Part shown: positions 53,276 through 64,000 of the stretch, in pieces | Position numbering within the stretch: the first letter of the stretch is position 1 | Layout of the letters: each line of letters opens with the position of its first letter | From: Ascochyta rabiei | Lineage: Eukaryota; Ascomycota; Dothideomycetes; Pleosporales; Didymellaceae | Direction of reading: 5' to 3' | DNA: 64,000 bases | NCBI RefSeq assembly: GCF_004011695.2 | Contig: NC_082421.1 | Location: forward strand, 124,001-188,000 | Position numbers and translations under genes: made by a program | Notes under the pieces: generated by a model | Seen by the model: only the letters and a program-made list of their open reading frames with translations | What the model was told of the DNA's origin: nothing | Databases searched by the model: none

Positions 53276-56200
53276 GTCTTAATTATATTAATAATAGGGA
53301 TATTATACTAGGGGCATATAACATTAAAGATAGCTCCTCCTTAAACGCAGTAACTAGGTTAGATAAGGCACGCAACCGCTAAGTTAATACTATCCTAGAA
53401 AGAGCTTAGAGAGCTACAGTTAGGAAAGAAAGACCTTTAACATTTTAATAAGCTATAGTTAAGCAAGTATACAATAATGCTAGAGATAAGTTAGCAGTAG
53501 ATATTAAAGACTTGTTAAGGTTAAGCCCTTTACTAATAGAGAGTAAGTAAATAATACCTTTTGCTAGTTAGCCTTATAGTTAGCTGTATGCTATTATTAA
53601 ACTACTATTATAAGAGAGGGTATTAGAAACTATTCTACTATTAAATTAGCAAAAGAGGAAGCATTTAATAACTAGCCTAGACAATAGAATAGCAGACCTA
53701 TTTAAACTATCTAAAAACAAGATTCTAACTGCAATTCTTTGTTAAGAAGTACAAGAGATTACTGTTAGAGATTTAGTCTCCTAGGGTTATATCTAAGCAG
53801 TGTTCCAGAAGCTTATAAAGGAGTTAGACCCTAACCTAATAGCTAGCAGGAGCGTCAACGTAGCGATCCTAGGGGCTAGGGGTTCTAACTAATTAGGAGT
53901 TAACAGGTCTTACTAGTTAACTGCTGATTAGCTAGAAATTATAAGGGTCTGCACTAGCACTAAGTTTAGCAAAATTTACCCTGTAATTAAGAACAGCAGG
54001 GCTTAATGCTTTAATGTTAGATTAGAGAGGAATGCTTACAGAAGCTACTAAGTAGAAGCACACAGCGATACATAGGACAATAAAGATCCTCTAAATAAGC
54101 TAGCTAAAACTATAGAAACTACTAGGTTAGAGAAGCTAGTACACTAAGATTTACTAACATGTTAGGCTTACATTAGGTTACATGCAGTTAGCTGCTTAAT
54201 TAATACTAGAGCTTAGATAAATTTAATAAGGTTTAGTGCTTCTTAAGCGCTAGGAATAGTGTATAAAGAAATAACATATCTAATAGGAAAAGAGTAGGGC
54301 GTTATTATAGCTAATAGTAGTATAGATCTATTTGTTAGAACGTTGTAGAATGTCCTAGTCTAGATTAGAGAAGTTACAACCTTAACGCACTTTAGACTTG
54401 TAAGGAACCTAATTAGATTAGTTATCCTTAGAACGCTATAGTGCTTGTTAGTAAGACTAGCTATTTAGTATAACGTTTTTAGAAGAACTACGTGCTATAT
54501 TATGTCTAATAACAGTAGAAGGAACGCTACCTTTATCGCATTAGACCTATCTCCTTACTACTCCACCCTAGTTAAGCATAACTAGGATAAGGGAAAAGTT
54601 AGGGGAACTCCTTAATTAGGCTAGGGTGTTCTGATACTAGTAAAGACCTAACAATACTAAAGTTCTATTACTTAGTAGAAGTAAAATACTACTTCCTACG
54701 TATAACTATGGATTTAGGAATCTTAAAAGGCCTAAGTAGTTTTATCTTTACATAGAACAATACTAGCAGTCTCTAGTAGATCTCTAAGGGAGGGGACCCT
54801 AGGCAAGTGCATGCGGATAAGGACTTTCTTGTCTTACTATCCTAAATAAACTTATAATTATTAAGGGTAAGAGGTTAGCATAATATAGTTAAAAACTAAG
54901 AAGTTAATACACTCTATAAATAAGTAGGGGTAAAGGTTTAACCTATTAATAATCTATAACCTAATAAACCTATAGAACTTAGTTAGGAAGATTAGAAAAG
55001 AGTTGCATATAAACAACAGTAGCTAATACTTAGTTTAAGGCTACATAATATTAGGCCTTTTAATTACTTATTTAAAAGGTAATATGCCCTGTTCCTAAGA
55101 GGAAAAAGGCTCACTCCTTAGATATATAAGATTAGAGGTTTAGCAATACTCTGTTCCTAGTAGAGATAGCACTCTTTAAGGAAATAATCCTAAACAGAGA
55201 AGCAGCTATAGCTTTTACTTTTTCTAAATTTAGGCAGATTTAGAAGGAGGTTTCTCTTCCTTACTAAATTAGGATAATCCTACACAAAGCTTAGCAGGTT
55301 AAAACCTTCCCTGTTGCAAGAAGTCTAGAAGGAGAACTTGTTAAGATGTTAAATAAAAGATTAGAATAAGGAATACTTAAGAGATGCAACAGCTAATACA
55401 GGAACCTATAGCATTCAGTGTCTAAGAAAGACAGTAGATTTTAGTTTATTAATAATGCTTAATACATAAACAGGGTCTCTGTTTAAGATACAGAAACCCC
55501 TCTAACTACAGACAAGTTCTCTAAGAGGTTTGCTAGCTATAAGATTATATTACTTATAGACTTTTTCTCTAGTTATAACTAGATAATACTACATAAAGAC
55601 AGCAGAGACATAATAGCAGTTATAACGCTAATTAGCCTTTTACAATTATGTACCCTAGTTTAAGGGGCTACTAACTTAGTAGCTGTCTTCTAAAGAATTA
55701 TAATAAAGATTCTTAAGGATTACTAGCTAGATACACTTTCTTTCCTTAATAATGTTACTAGTAGTAGCCTAAAGACAGATTATAATAGTAAGGAGGCTTT
55801 ACCTAGTGTTAGGTGATATGTGCTTAAGCACATCTAGTAACTAGACAGGGTCCTTACAGACGTAGAAAGAGCTAGAGGCATAGTGTTAGGACTTAAATGC
55901 TACTAGGGACATAATTAATTAGGGGTAGTTAGCTACAAAGTTTTAGCAGAAGGACAATATCTAGCACAAAAGAAAGTTAACAAAATTATAAATTAGCTAC
56001 AGTGTTGGAACCTAAAAGAGGTCTAGATGTTTGTAGGAATTGTAGTGTACTACTGTATCTAGATACCCTTGTTTGCCTTAAAAGCAAAGCTACTATTCTA
56101 GTTATTAAAGAATAACGTAGTATAGCAATAGGGGAACGCAGAACAGAGCTTAATGTTACTCCTAAAGGAGCATATTATTAACGCACCTGCGCTTATAACA

Positions 56201-58165
56201 ATATCTTACAAAAATCCTAGTTTAGTGTTTCTCTTAGTTAATGTAAGTAATAAAGGTATAGGAGCATGCCTTAAATAAATAGGCCTAGACAGAAAACAAC
56301 ACCTATGCAGATTTAAAAGCACTGTCTAGTCTAAGGCAGAAAGTAGGTAGCACTTAATAAAGCTTAAATGTAAGGTAGTTATTTAGGCACTTAAGAAGTT
56401 TAGGATATAGCTATATAGTATACACTTTATTATTAAGACTAACACTTAAATATTAATTACCTAGCTAAACAGGTTATTGTTAGACCTTCTAGGCTTAGTT
56501 ATAAACAGGTGGCTTACTGCAATTCTACTCTAGGACTTTAAAATACGCTATGTACTAGGAAAGAAGAATATAGTTACAGACGCACTATTAAGATACCTAA
56601 AGCTAGAGGGATAGGAGAACCTAGACAAACCTAAATCTAACGTTAAAGAGTTTGTTAAAAACCTAATAGCAAACGTAGAGTTAGGTAACTAGGTTAACAT
56701 AAGGACTACCTAGATTCTAAGACAGGAATACTCCTAGGAATTAGAGGACATTGCTGTTTTTCTACACTCCCTAAAGACCCTAGTTAGGTTAAGTAGGAAA
56801 GAGTGCAGGGCTTAGAAGAAGAGAGCTATAAACTTCTTTAAGAGGGACAGCTACTTGTTCTAAAAAACATTAAGGAATATTGCTATTAGGCGTGTGGTTA
56901 ATAATGTAGATATCTAAACTGCAGTTATATAGGATATCTACTAAACTATTAGTTATAGGGGCATAAACACAGTATTCTCTATAGTCTCTTAACAATACTA
57001 CTAGCTTAAAATGTACAGGAGTGTTAAGAGAAAAATCTCCACGAATAAGGAGTGCTAACTTAGAGTAACTAAGATTATAAAGGATATACTAACTAGTACC
57101 TACTCCTATACACTATAGGAATTAGTTACTATTAATATTATGCATATGCTAATAAGCAGAGGCTTCTAGTACCTAGTTGCAGCTAGAGAATACTTAAGTA
57201 GGTAGATAGAGGCAAGGGCGCTTTACAACAACAAGTTGTTAATAGTAGCAAAGTTCCTATATAAAGAAATTGTCTATAGGTAGAGCACTATAAGAAGACT
57301 TATAGTTAATAGCAGACTAGACTTTGCTAAAGTAGTTAAGAGGCTTACTTTAATCTACAGGATTAAGAGGGTATAGGCATCTGCACATAACCCTTAAGTA
57401 ATAGGAAAAGTAGAGGGTAGACATAAACTTATTATTAACGTACTTATAAAGCTTAAGGGGTTATAGGTGGACAACCTCCTAACAGTACTCTTAGCTAACA
57501 GGATCTCTATATAATCTATAGGATACTTAGCATATTAACTTATTACTAGCTAGAACCTAGTTCTTCTAATTAAACTGTTACTACTAACATAGCAAACACT
57601 ACTATTCTAGAAGGTTAAGAACAGGGCTTAACTACTCGCAATTAGGGCTATGTAGTTAGATCTCTAGGATTAGTTCCTAAAAGATGTAGTTAGCACAACT
57701 AATTAACTAAGAGCGTTAAAAAAGGAATATTAGGACAATAACAACAAAGTTTAGCATAAGCAGATTAACCCTAGAGACCTAGTTCTACTGTAGGACTTGG
57801 TAGGACAAATTAACATGTCTAGGGATAAGAAGTTAAGAAAGAAGTAGCTTAGGCTATACTAAGTGTTACTTAATAGAACACAGCTAGATAGGGGCACCTA
57901 TTTCCTTAAAGACCTTAACAGAACTAGCATGCTACATACAGTACTAGGGTAGAGAATAAAGAAGTTCTATAAGCGTTTACTAGAGGATATTTAGTTAGAA
58001 GAAAGGGGACTTATAATGGTATAGAGAGAAGATACCTAGAATTAAAACTATAAGGACATGTTTCTACAGAGCAGATAAAACAAGGCTGCTAAGAATTTAA
58101 GCACCCCTACTCTAGTAGGCAAGGGAAGAGCACCTACTAGTCGCAATTTACTAAGTATTAAAATC
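53276..58165 (+). pseudogene. element C: protease, reverse transcriptase, RNase H and integrase remnants
   Basis: A protease-like stretch lies near 54,370-54,600 (LVRNLSRLVILGT). RT is about 55,330-55,900, with its active site at 55,741-55,755 reading FLNNV where FLDDV is expected. RNase H is near 56,215-56,600 (LVNVSNKGIGACLK, ALKKFRI, YVLGKKNIVTDALLRY). Integrase follows, with KVEGRHKLIINVLIKLKG and a C-terminal VLLNRTQLDRGTYFLKDL. Stops stand at Gln/Trp positions throughout. Confidence 0.75.
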
Positions 58166-58688
58166 TACTCTTAACCTCTTATATAGTATAAAAGACTATA
58201 ATACAAAATATACAATAACTTGTCTAATTTAGACTCTAATAATAAGGAATAATAGTGTAGTCTATAGGACAGACTGCTAAAGATAGGAGGGTAACGTCCT
58301 AACTGCTAAAGCCACAAGCTAATTAGCAGTTGCTAGGTCTTACTAGTTAACTCCTAATTAGCTAAAACTTAACGCTAGTAAAAATAACTTAGCCTAGGTA
58401 CTTACTAAGTATAGAGAAAGGTGTAAGCTAACAGCTTATAACTAAAATAACTGTCTATAAACAATTAACAATTATAGCAAGTAAAAGTAAGTAAGTAAAA
58501 CTATAAATAGTAAGTAAAAAATATAAATAGTAAGTAAAAGTGTAGAAGAAAAGCAGGCCTACAGCTGCCTAGGACACTCTTAAAGCAGAGCTACCCTGTT
58601 ACTTCTAACTCTCTCCCTTATAATATTAGCTTATAACTTCTTTATATCTACTTAACTATATATAAAGTTTACAATATTGTAGTAAAGG

Positions 58689-61600
58689 GCAATTATACAG
58701 AAAGAGCTAGAACTAGAAGAAGAGGTAGTGTAGTAGGTATTAGTCTTAAAGGCTATTAAGAGTAAGAACATTACTAAGGTTGCTAATATCCTAATGCTAT
58801 ATATAGAGGGGTCTACAGTTAGCTAGTTTATAATAGAGATTACTTAAGGAGAGCTATAGGCGTAAAGGGAAAGGCTTAACTTCTAGATAAGTGTAGCAGT
58901 TACTAAGTTTAACAAATTAGCAGCTATAATACACTTAATATTAGACATTATCTAGCAAACCCTAAACCTAGTTACACAATACAGAGGCATAAGCAACTTT
59001 AATAGTTAATACCTAGCAATCTAATTAGCAATAGACTATAACTAGAGGAAGATAATAGAAATAGCACAAGCTATAAAGTACATCTGCAAAAATAAGAATA
59101 GTAAAAATATTCTAGTAAACGTGGTAACACTATACTGCCTACAGTCTGCTATAGAGTATATAATACTTAACTTAATTATATACTATATCTACTAAGTAGA
59201 CGCGAACAACCTTACTAAGTTTATTAACTTAGTAATTTACTAACGCCTATCTATACTACAAAAGAGGAGGGATAAGTTCTGTAACTTAAGTAACTAGAAT
59301 ATAGTCTACTAAGCCCTTACTATGCTCTAGTAGGAAATAATAAACTTTGTTACGCACCTAAATAACAAGACCTACCTACTTATAGTAAAAGTAAAAGCAC
59401 TAGGCAAAGGCGTACTAAAGCTAAAAGCAACAGAGTAGAACATGTGCCTAACTAGGGACCTAACTTTAAAAACATACTAATAGTAGATGTAAGCACTTGC
59501 ACTGTAGAAGACCTAACTACTAGCACTAATCTTTAACCTAAAAGGTGTTAGGACACCCTACTTGCTAAAAGAAAGGATTACTTAGGAGTAGGCAGTATTA
59601 AATGCTATAAGGTTTAGCTCTAAGAACTTCCTTACACTAATATAAGCAGCGCTAGAGTATATTCTTAACAGAGTTTAGACACTAGCCCCTTTAGCATTAC
59701 TATCTAGGTTATTGTTGCTTACTAAGCTAGTAACAAGTATAAGGACTGTAGGCTAATTAAGTGTTTCCCTAGGAGGATTATCTTTTACTCTAACAAGGCT
59801 ATAGACTAATACAAAGCCATTCCTAACAGGTAACAAATTCCCTAAGGATGTTATTAAAAGTATTAAATAAGAACACTAAAGGGACCTGTTGTCTGTAACA
59901 CCTAACAACCTTAACTAGATAGCCTTTAAGTTAGGTGTTAACAAAACAGGAAAGCAGCGCTGCATAATAGATGCAATTTAGGAGCACTAACAGTCTAGGG
60001 GAACGCAATTTAGCTCTGTCACTTTAGTGCTAGAGGACTATTAGACTAGGGAATAATTATTAATTAGGCTATTAGAATTTAGATTATTTTAAGACGTTAC
60101 AAGCCCTAAAGTTAACTACCTATTAATATTAGACGTTTAGTCTATACAGGAAGACGCAGAGATTAGTAAAGACATAATAAATAATATCTAGGACAGCGCT
60201 AAGTGCAAATACACTAATAGCTAATCTGCCTTTATTCTCCTCTGCACAAAGATTAGTTAGAAGCTTCTTAAGGATCTAGAGCGTGTAAAGCTCCTAGATG
60301 TATAGGTCTAAGAGTGCTGTAAGAGAGGAGAAACTTAAAAAGAGGAAGGTGCTAGTAGAAGAATAATTACCTACTACACAGTTAACCTGTTATAAGTTTA
60401 CTTTTCCTATTCCTAGTATACTGCTAGTAAACTTAGCTTACTAGTCTGCACTCTTAATACTACTATAATATCTAACCTGCTTATACTAATACACAAGAAT
60501 AAGACTAGCTAGGGAAAGTAGAGAAGTAACCTAAAAACTAGGATCCTGTTTTAAGAACAGCTCTGTGCACTAAACACGATAGATAGTCTACAGTCCTATT
60601 AATTCCGCCTAGTTCCTACAGTACTTAACCTTAACTAGAGTAACTTTATCTCTAAGCACCTATCTTAACATTTTTAAGCTAAGGCAGACAGTCTAAACTA
60701 GAAGGGCACTATTATAGTCTCTGTGTTTACCTCTATATTTTAAAACAATCTAGAACTCTAGAAAATAGTAGATAAATACTTTAATATATATAACTATTAT
60801 ACTTGTATAAAGTATAGTAAAAGCAACCTAGGGTAGTGTAGGATTATATACTACTCTGTTATCTAACAGCTAGTAAGGGGTAATCTGCAGGACTAGCTTT
60901 ACTATGCAGTACTCTGTTAACAAACTAGCTTAATCTCCTACCTATACTACACTAAATACACTAAGCCTAGGGATTAGACGTTCTTTAAGTATGTAGATTG
61001 TAACCTCTATAACGCTATAGAGTTAGGTAGAGGAATAGATATAATACAGGGCTTAGTATCCTTTAATAATAAAGATACAGACAACTGTACTATTACTCTA
61101 GAAGGCTTTTATAATTTAGTTCTAAAATACTTAGCTTAGAGGAAAGATAATAGAATTAAATAACATAATAGTTATATTAAGGGGTAGGTAGATACAGTTA
61201 ACTACCCTAAGTTAGCACAAGATATAGTAGGTGCTAAGTAGAAGAAGTATCCTTGCAAGTATAGGGACGTTAGGATCTCTTACCTAGCACTGCTACATAG
61301 GTCTACTAGACTATCTATAATAAGGCGTAGAACTATACTCCCTTAGTAAGTGCTAGTTACAGAGGACAGAGAAACTATAGAGATTCTAGAGATAGGATTA
61401 TACAAGGACATTGCCAGTTCTTATTAGATACTTACGCTAGGACTATTATTACTGTTAGGTTATTTAAATAAGTATAGTAGTGCTTCCTATGCTTTCCTAG
61501 CAGATATAGCGCTAACTTTCTCTTTCTAGATTTCTAAAGCTATCTATTACTAGGCTTAGTACAACTCTTATCTAGTCTAGTAAGAGATACTCTATATTTT

Positions 61601-62054
61601 TAGTCTTAATAATAAAGAGCTTATAAAGTTTCTTTAGAAGAGTAGGGATAACAACGTTGCTATAGTAAAGAGGCATTAGCAGTAGGTAAAGATGTCTAAG
61701 AAGCATTGCTTTAGAGCTAATAAAGAGTTAGGTATCCCTAATTAATCTTTCTTTACTAATAAAGGAGTAGTACTAGAACATAAGAAAGGATAGGAGTTAT
61801 AGGACAGACAGCATACACAGAGGGGTGCTCTTAATAAGTTATTTAATAGTTTAACTGTTAACGTAATAGAGGCTACTACCTAGATAATATACAAATTAGG
61901 CAGTGCCTTAGACTAGGGTTTATTAAGACACGTACCAGACTCTCCTACCCCTAAGCTATTAGGAGACTCTAGTTAATAACCTACTTAGGAAACTAGGGCC
62001 TTAACAAGATTGCAGAAACAGGGAGGCAGTAAGGGAAAGGAACAAGCAGAGTAA
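58689..62054 (+). pseudogene. element C: 1,122-codon accessory frame with 2OG-Fe(II)-oxygenase-like region
   Basis: One reading frame, without indels at the points I checked, runs from about 58,689 to a TAA at 62,052; it is broken only by stop codons of the RIP type. The N-terminal part is helical and charged (IIQKELELEEEVV, SILQKRRDKFCN). Near 60,981-61,310 the frame shows FFKYVDCNLYNAIELGRGID, IIQGLVSFNNKDTDNCTIIL and YRDVRISYLALLHRSTRLSI. The spacing suggests a double-stranded beta-helix with an HxD (His now Tyr, 60,990-60,998) and a distal His (61,296-61,298) followed by Arg. The end is polar (TRLQKQGGSKGKEQAE). The family is not identified with certainty. Confidence 0.5.
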
Positions 62055-62141
62055 TAAGGGGGGGTTAGTAATTAGTTTAGAGTTTAGTTTTAACTTAGTT
62101 TATTTGCTTAATAGGGCTAAGCTCTTAGGGGGGGGAGGTTT

Positions 62142-62395
62142 ATGCTAGTGCACACAGTAACTTCCTTAGTAAGAACTAGGATGCTTAGCTAGTGTACGTA
62201 ATCTGGCTGGCAGAGGGGTATAAGAGACCTTAACAGGAACTGTTAAGGCAGGACACCTACAATAATAACTGGTAACACTTACTTATAGAATTTAACTACT
62301 ATATTACTTATCTCTTTAACCCTTAACAATAATAATAATAAGTATCCTTCCTGATGTGCCTGCTAACGAGATGCTTCGATACTTATACTAGAACA
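62142..62395 (+). repeat. 3' LTR of element C
   Basis: Begins (A)TGCTAGTGCACACAG after a G-rich polypurine tract and ends TATACTAGAACA, followed by TTATT. About 254 bp. Confidence 0.9.
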
Positions 62396-62720
62396 TTATT
62401 AGCCTAGCCTCCTAGATATTCCTATACTAAGCCTTAATTAGCTTTTAGCTTAAGCTGTTAGTAATACTAAGCAAGTTAAGTAGATTACTGCTAATACTAA
62501 GTAAACTTAGCTTACAAGTTATTTAGTTAAGAGGCTGTCTAATTATTACAGTTAATTAGTTAGAAGTAAAAGTGCTTAGCCTAATCTAGCTTAAGTTACT
62601 TATTATTTAGTTGCTGGGATAGCGTATGTAGACTACTATTAACCTTACTAAGAAGTTCTAGAAGGAAGGTAGAGAGTATAGAGCATTATCTGTAGGTAAG
62701 GTACATAAAATACCTATCTA
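62396..62720 (-). pseudogene. possible gag N-terminus of chromovirus A, separated by element C
   Basis: The minus-strand translation (LLSISSNLLNLLSITNSLS and YRNI-stop-EARLITLLTNPP) continues in frame into the gag remnant left of element C if C and one TTATT are removed. The plus strand also has a plausible basic frame (RIKGLEVKICK) here, so the assignment is weak. Confidence 0.35.
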
Positions 62721-64000
62721 GATAGTTGTTAGACAGCAGAGGCAGCCCTAGATTCTAAATAAGAGGATTAAGGGACTAGAAGTTAAAATCTGTAAGTAGC
62801 GCAATAAGGAACTCTAAAGGTTAGTTACCTAGGCTAAAGTATTTAGCTAGGAAGTATTTAACTATAGTAGTAGGAAGGTGCTAAAACTGTTAGGAGAGAC
62901 TGTTATTTAAAGGGACTTAAGAAGATATAGCGTGTAAAGAGTCCTTATAGCAAAACTATAGAGCTAGGGTAGAGGTGTCCTACTAGCTAGCGTAAGTAGA
63001 TTCTTCCTATAGCCCTAGAGTAGCGCTAGTAAGTTTCTGCAGAGAAGCCTGTTCCTAAGGGGAGTAGGAAATAGGCTAGTAGATTTCTGTAACAGTATCC
63101 TCTGTTTTAACAGTAGCTTACTTGTCTTTCTATGTCTAAGACTTTAGTTAATTAGTAGATAAAGTAGATAGGCTGCTGCGTGTAATAAAGGTTCCTAGGG
63201 TAGCAGCTTTCTTATATGTCTTATAGCTAAAGCCTTATACATAATTAGAAATAGCACTACTACCCTAGCAATTAAAGGACTTAGGATCTATAGGGGTTTC
63301 TAGGTAGTGTAGGCAAGACTTGTTATAAGAAGTCTTCTTTGTAGAAGTAGAAGAAGGCTAGGGGGGTAGTATAGAGTTAGGCTTAATATTATCCTTATTA
63401 GTTAGTAATATAGCTATAATATATAAAGATATTAGTAGAAGTTAAAGAGTTATGTCTGTAAAGGTAAGTATAGTAGTAGTAGGTAGTTAGAGGAGAAGTA
63501 GAGCACCTAGTGCCTTTAAGTAGTAGTAGGGCCTAGATGTTTAGTAGTAAAAGTACTATATATAAGTAAAAGACAAATTCTAGTAAAAGAGCTATATATT
63601 AGTAAAAGATAAAGGAGTAAGTATTTCTTAAAATAAAGGGGTAAGGGATACTTAGGGGCACTGGACCTCTTAGAAGGCGCTAGTAGATTAAAAAAAAATA
63701 GGCACTAGACTACTTAAAAGGTGCTAAAGGGAGGCGCTAGACTACTTAAAAGGCGCTAGTTAGTTAGGGGGTAAAACAAAAGGCTAGTACTCTAGAGCCT
63801 AAAAAAGTAACAATTTGGCCTACTAAATGTTAAAGATAGGTAATCTGTACTTAGAAGACGTGTAGGAGAGGCTAATTTATACTTAAAAACAGGCACTTAC
63901 TACCTACACTAGTTAGGGGTAGAGACTAAGAAAAGAACTCTAAATAGGGCTAATACTTAGTAAAGAGATAGCTTACTAGACTAAAACTTTAGTGCAACCT
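62721..64000. other. AT-rich, RIP-degraded repeat DNA, unassigned
   Basis: Same TAG/CTA-rich composition as the rest of the block, no open frame of note, no LTR or inverted repeat recognised. Near 63,640-63,770 a short motif (GGCGCTAG) recurs three times, spaced irregularly. Confidence 0.5.

Larger units (their letters stand above)
49108..62395 (+). mobile_element. gypsy-like LTR retrotransposon C with accessory ORF, RIP-degraded
   Basis: About 13.3 kb (about 11.4 kb without the nested DNA transposon). LTRs of about 255 bp lie at 49,108-49,364 and 62,142-62,395. The 5-bp sequence TTATT flanks both ends (49,103-07 and 62,396-400). Plus-strand order: LTR, leader with a 76-bp tandem repeat, gag with zinc knuckle, nested Fot1-like transposon, protease/RT/RNase H/integrase, a 1,122-codon accessory frame, polypurine tract (AGGGGGGGGAGG, about 62,127-62,138), LTR. 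RT-before-integrase order shows it is Ty3/gypsy-like. It is inserted in element A's gag region. Confidence 0.85.

Overview
The window looks like the genome of a filamentous ascomycete (Pezizomycotina, probably a Dothideomycete). The genes have many short introns (about 44-180 nt) with canonical GT...AG ends and CTGAC/CTAAC-like branch points. The protein set is typically fungal: a Zn2Cys6 regulator, an Mrs3/4 carrier, a spindle-pole CM1/PACT protein, Sys1 and Coa6. The genic half ends against a block of transposons that have suffered C-to-T and G-to-A mutation, the mark of repeat-induced point mutation (RIP). Function names come from motif recognition by eye; no database search was run.

Region 1 (1-32,000) is gene-rich and of balanced base composition. 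In order: a partial MFS anion:cation symporter (-), a Zn2Cys6 transcription factor (-), quinolinate phosphoribosyltransferase (BNA6-like, -), Hop2 meiotic recombination protein (-), a MIT+AAA ATPase of the Sap1/Yta6/spastin type (-), an Mrs3/4 mitochondrial iron carrier (-), mitochondrial asparaginyl-tRNA synthetase (-), a microbial-type PARG-domain protein (+), Coa6 (-), Sys1 (+), a small predicted secreted protein (-), a TFIIIC TPR subunit with AT-hooks (+), a short mitochondrial membrane protein (-), a CM1/PACT spindle-pole-body protein (-) and an Ecdysoneless/SGT1 protein (+). Most are housekeeping genes with no shared pathway. The exception may be the first three: a nicotinate/allantoate-type permease family member and a regulator beside an NAD-biosynthesis enzyme.

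Region 2 (32,000-33,200) is a transition with simple repeats and no gene.

Region 3 (33,200-64,000) is AT-rich, has almost no open frames and is a nest of dead transposons. The host is chromovirus A (Ty3/gypsy, minus strand). Inserted in it are chromovirus B (40,429-47,721, 202-bp LTRs, GTTTC target duplication), gypsy-like element C (49,108-62,395, plus strand) and a short inverted-repeat element of about 430 bp (34,861-37,159). The last one itself holds a 1.86-kb Fot1/pogo transposon (35,140-37,002). Element C carries a second Fot1-like transposon (51,432-53,273), a 76-bp tandem repeat in its leader, and a 1,122-codon accessory frame behind integrase that shows a degraded 2-oxoglutarate/Fe(II)-oxygenase-like motif set. 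Differences between the LTR pairs are almost all transitions, as RIP predicts.

The most interesting points are the accessory oxygenase-like frame of element C, the doubled 17-bp-spaced motif at the ends of three different DNA transposon families, and a possible opposite-strand spliced gene inside element B.
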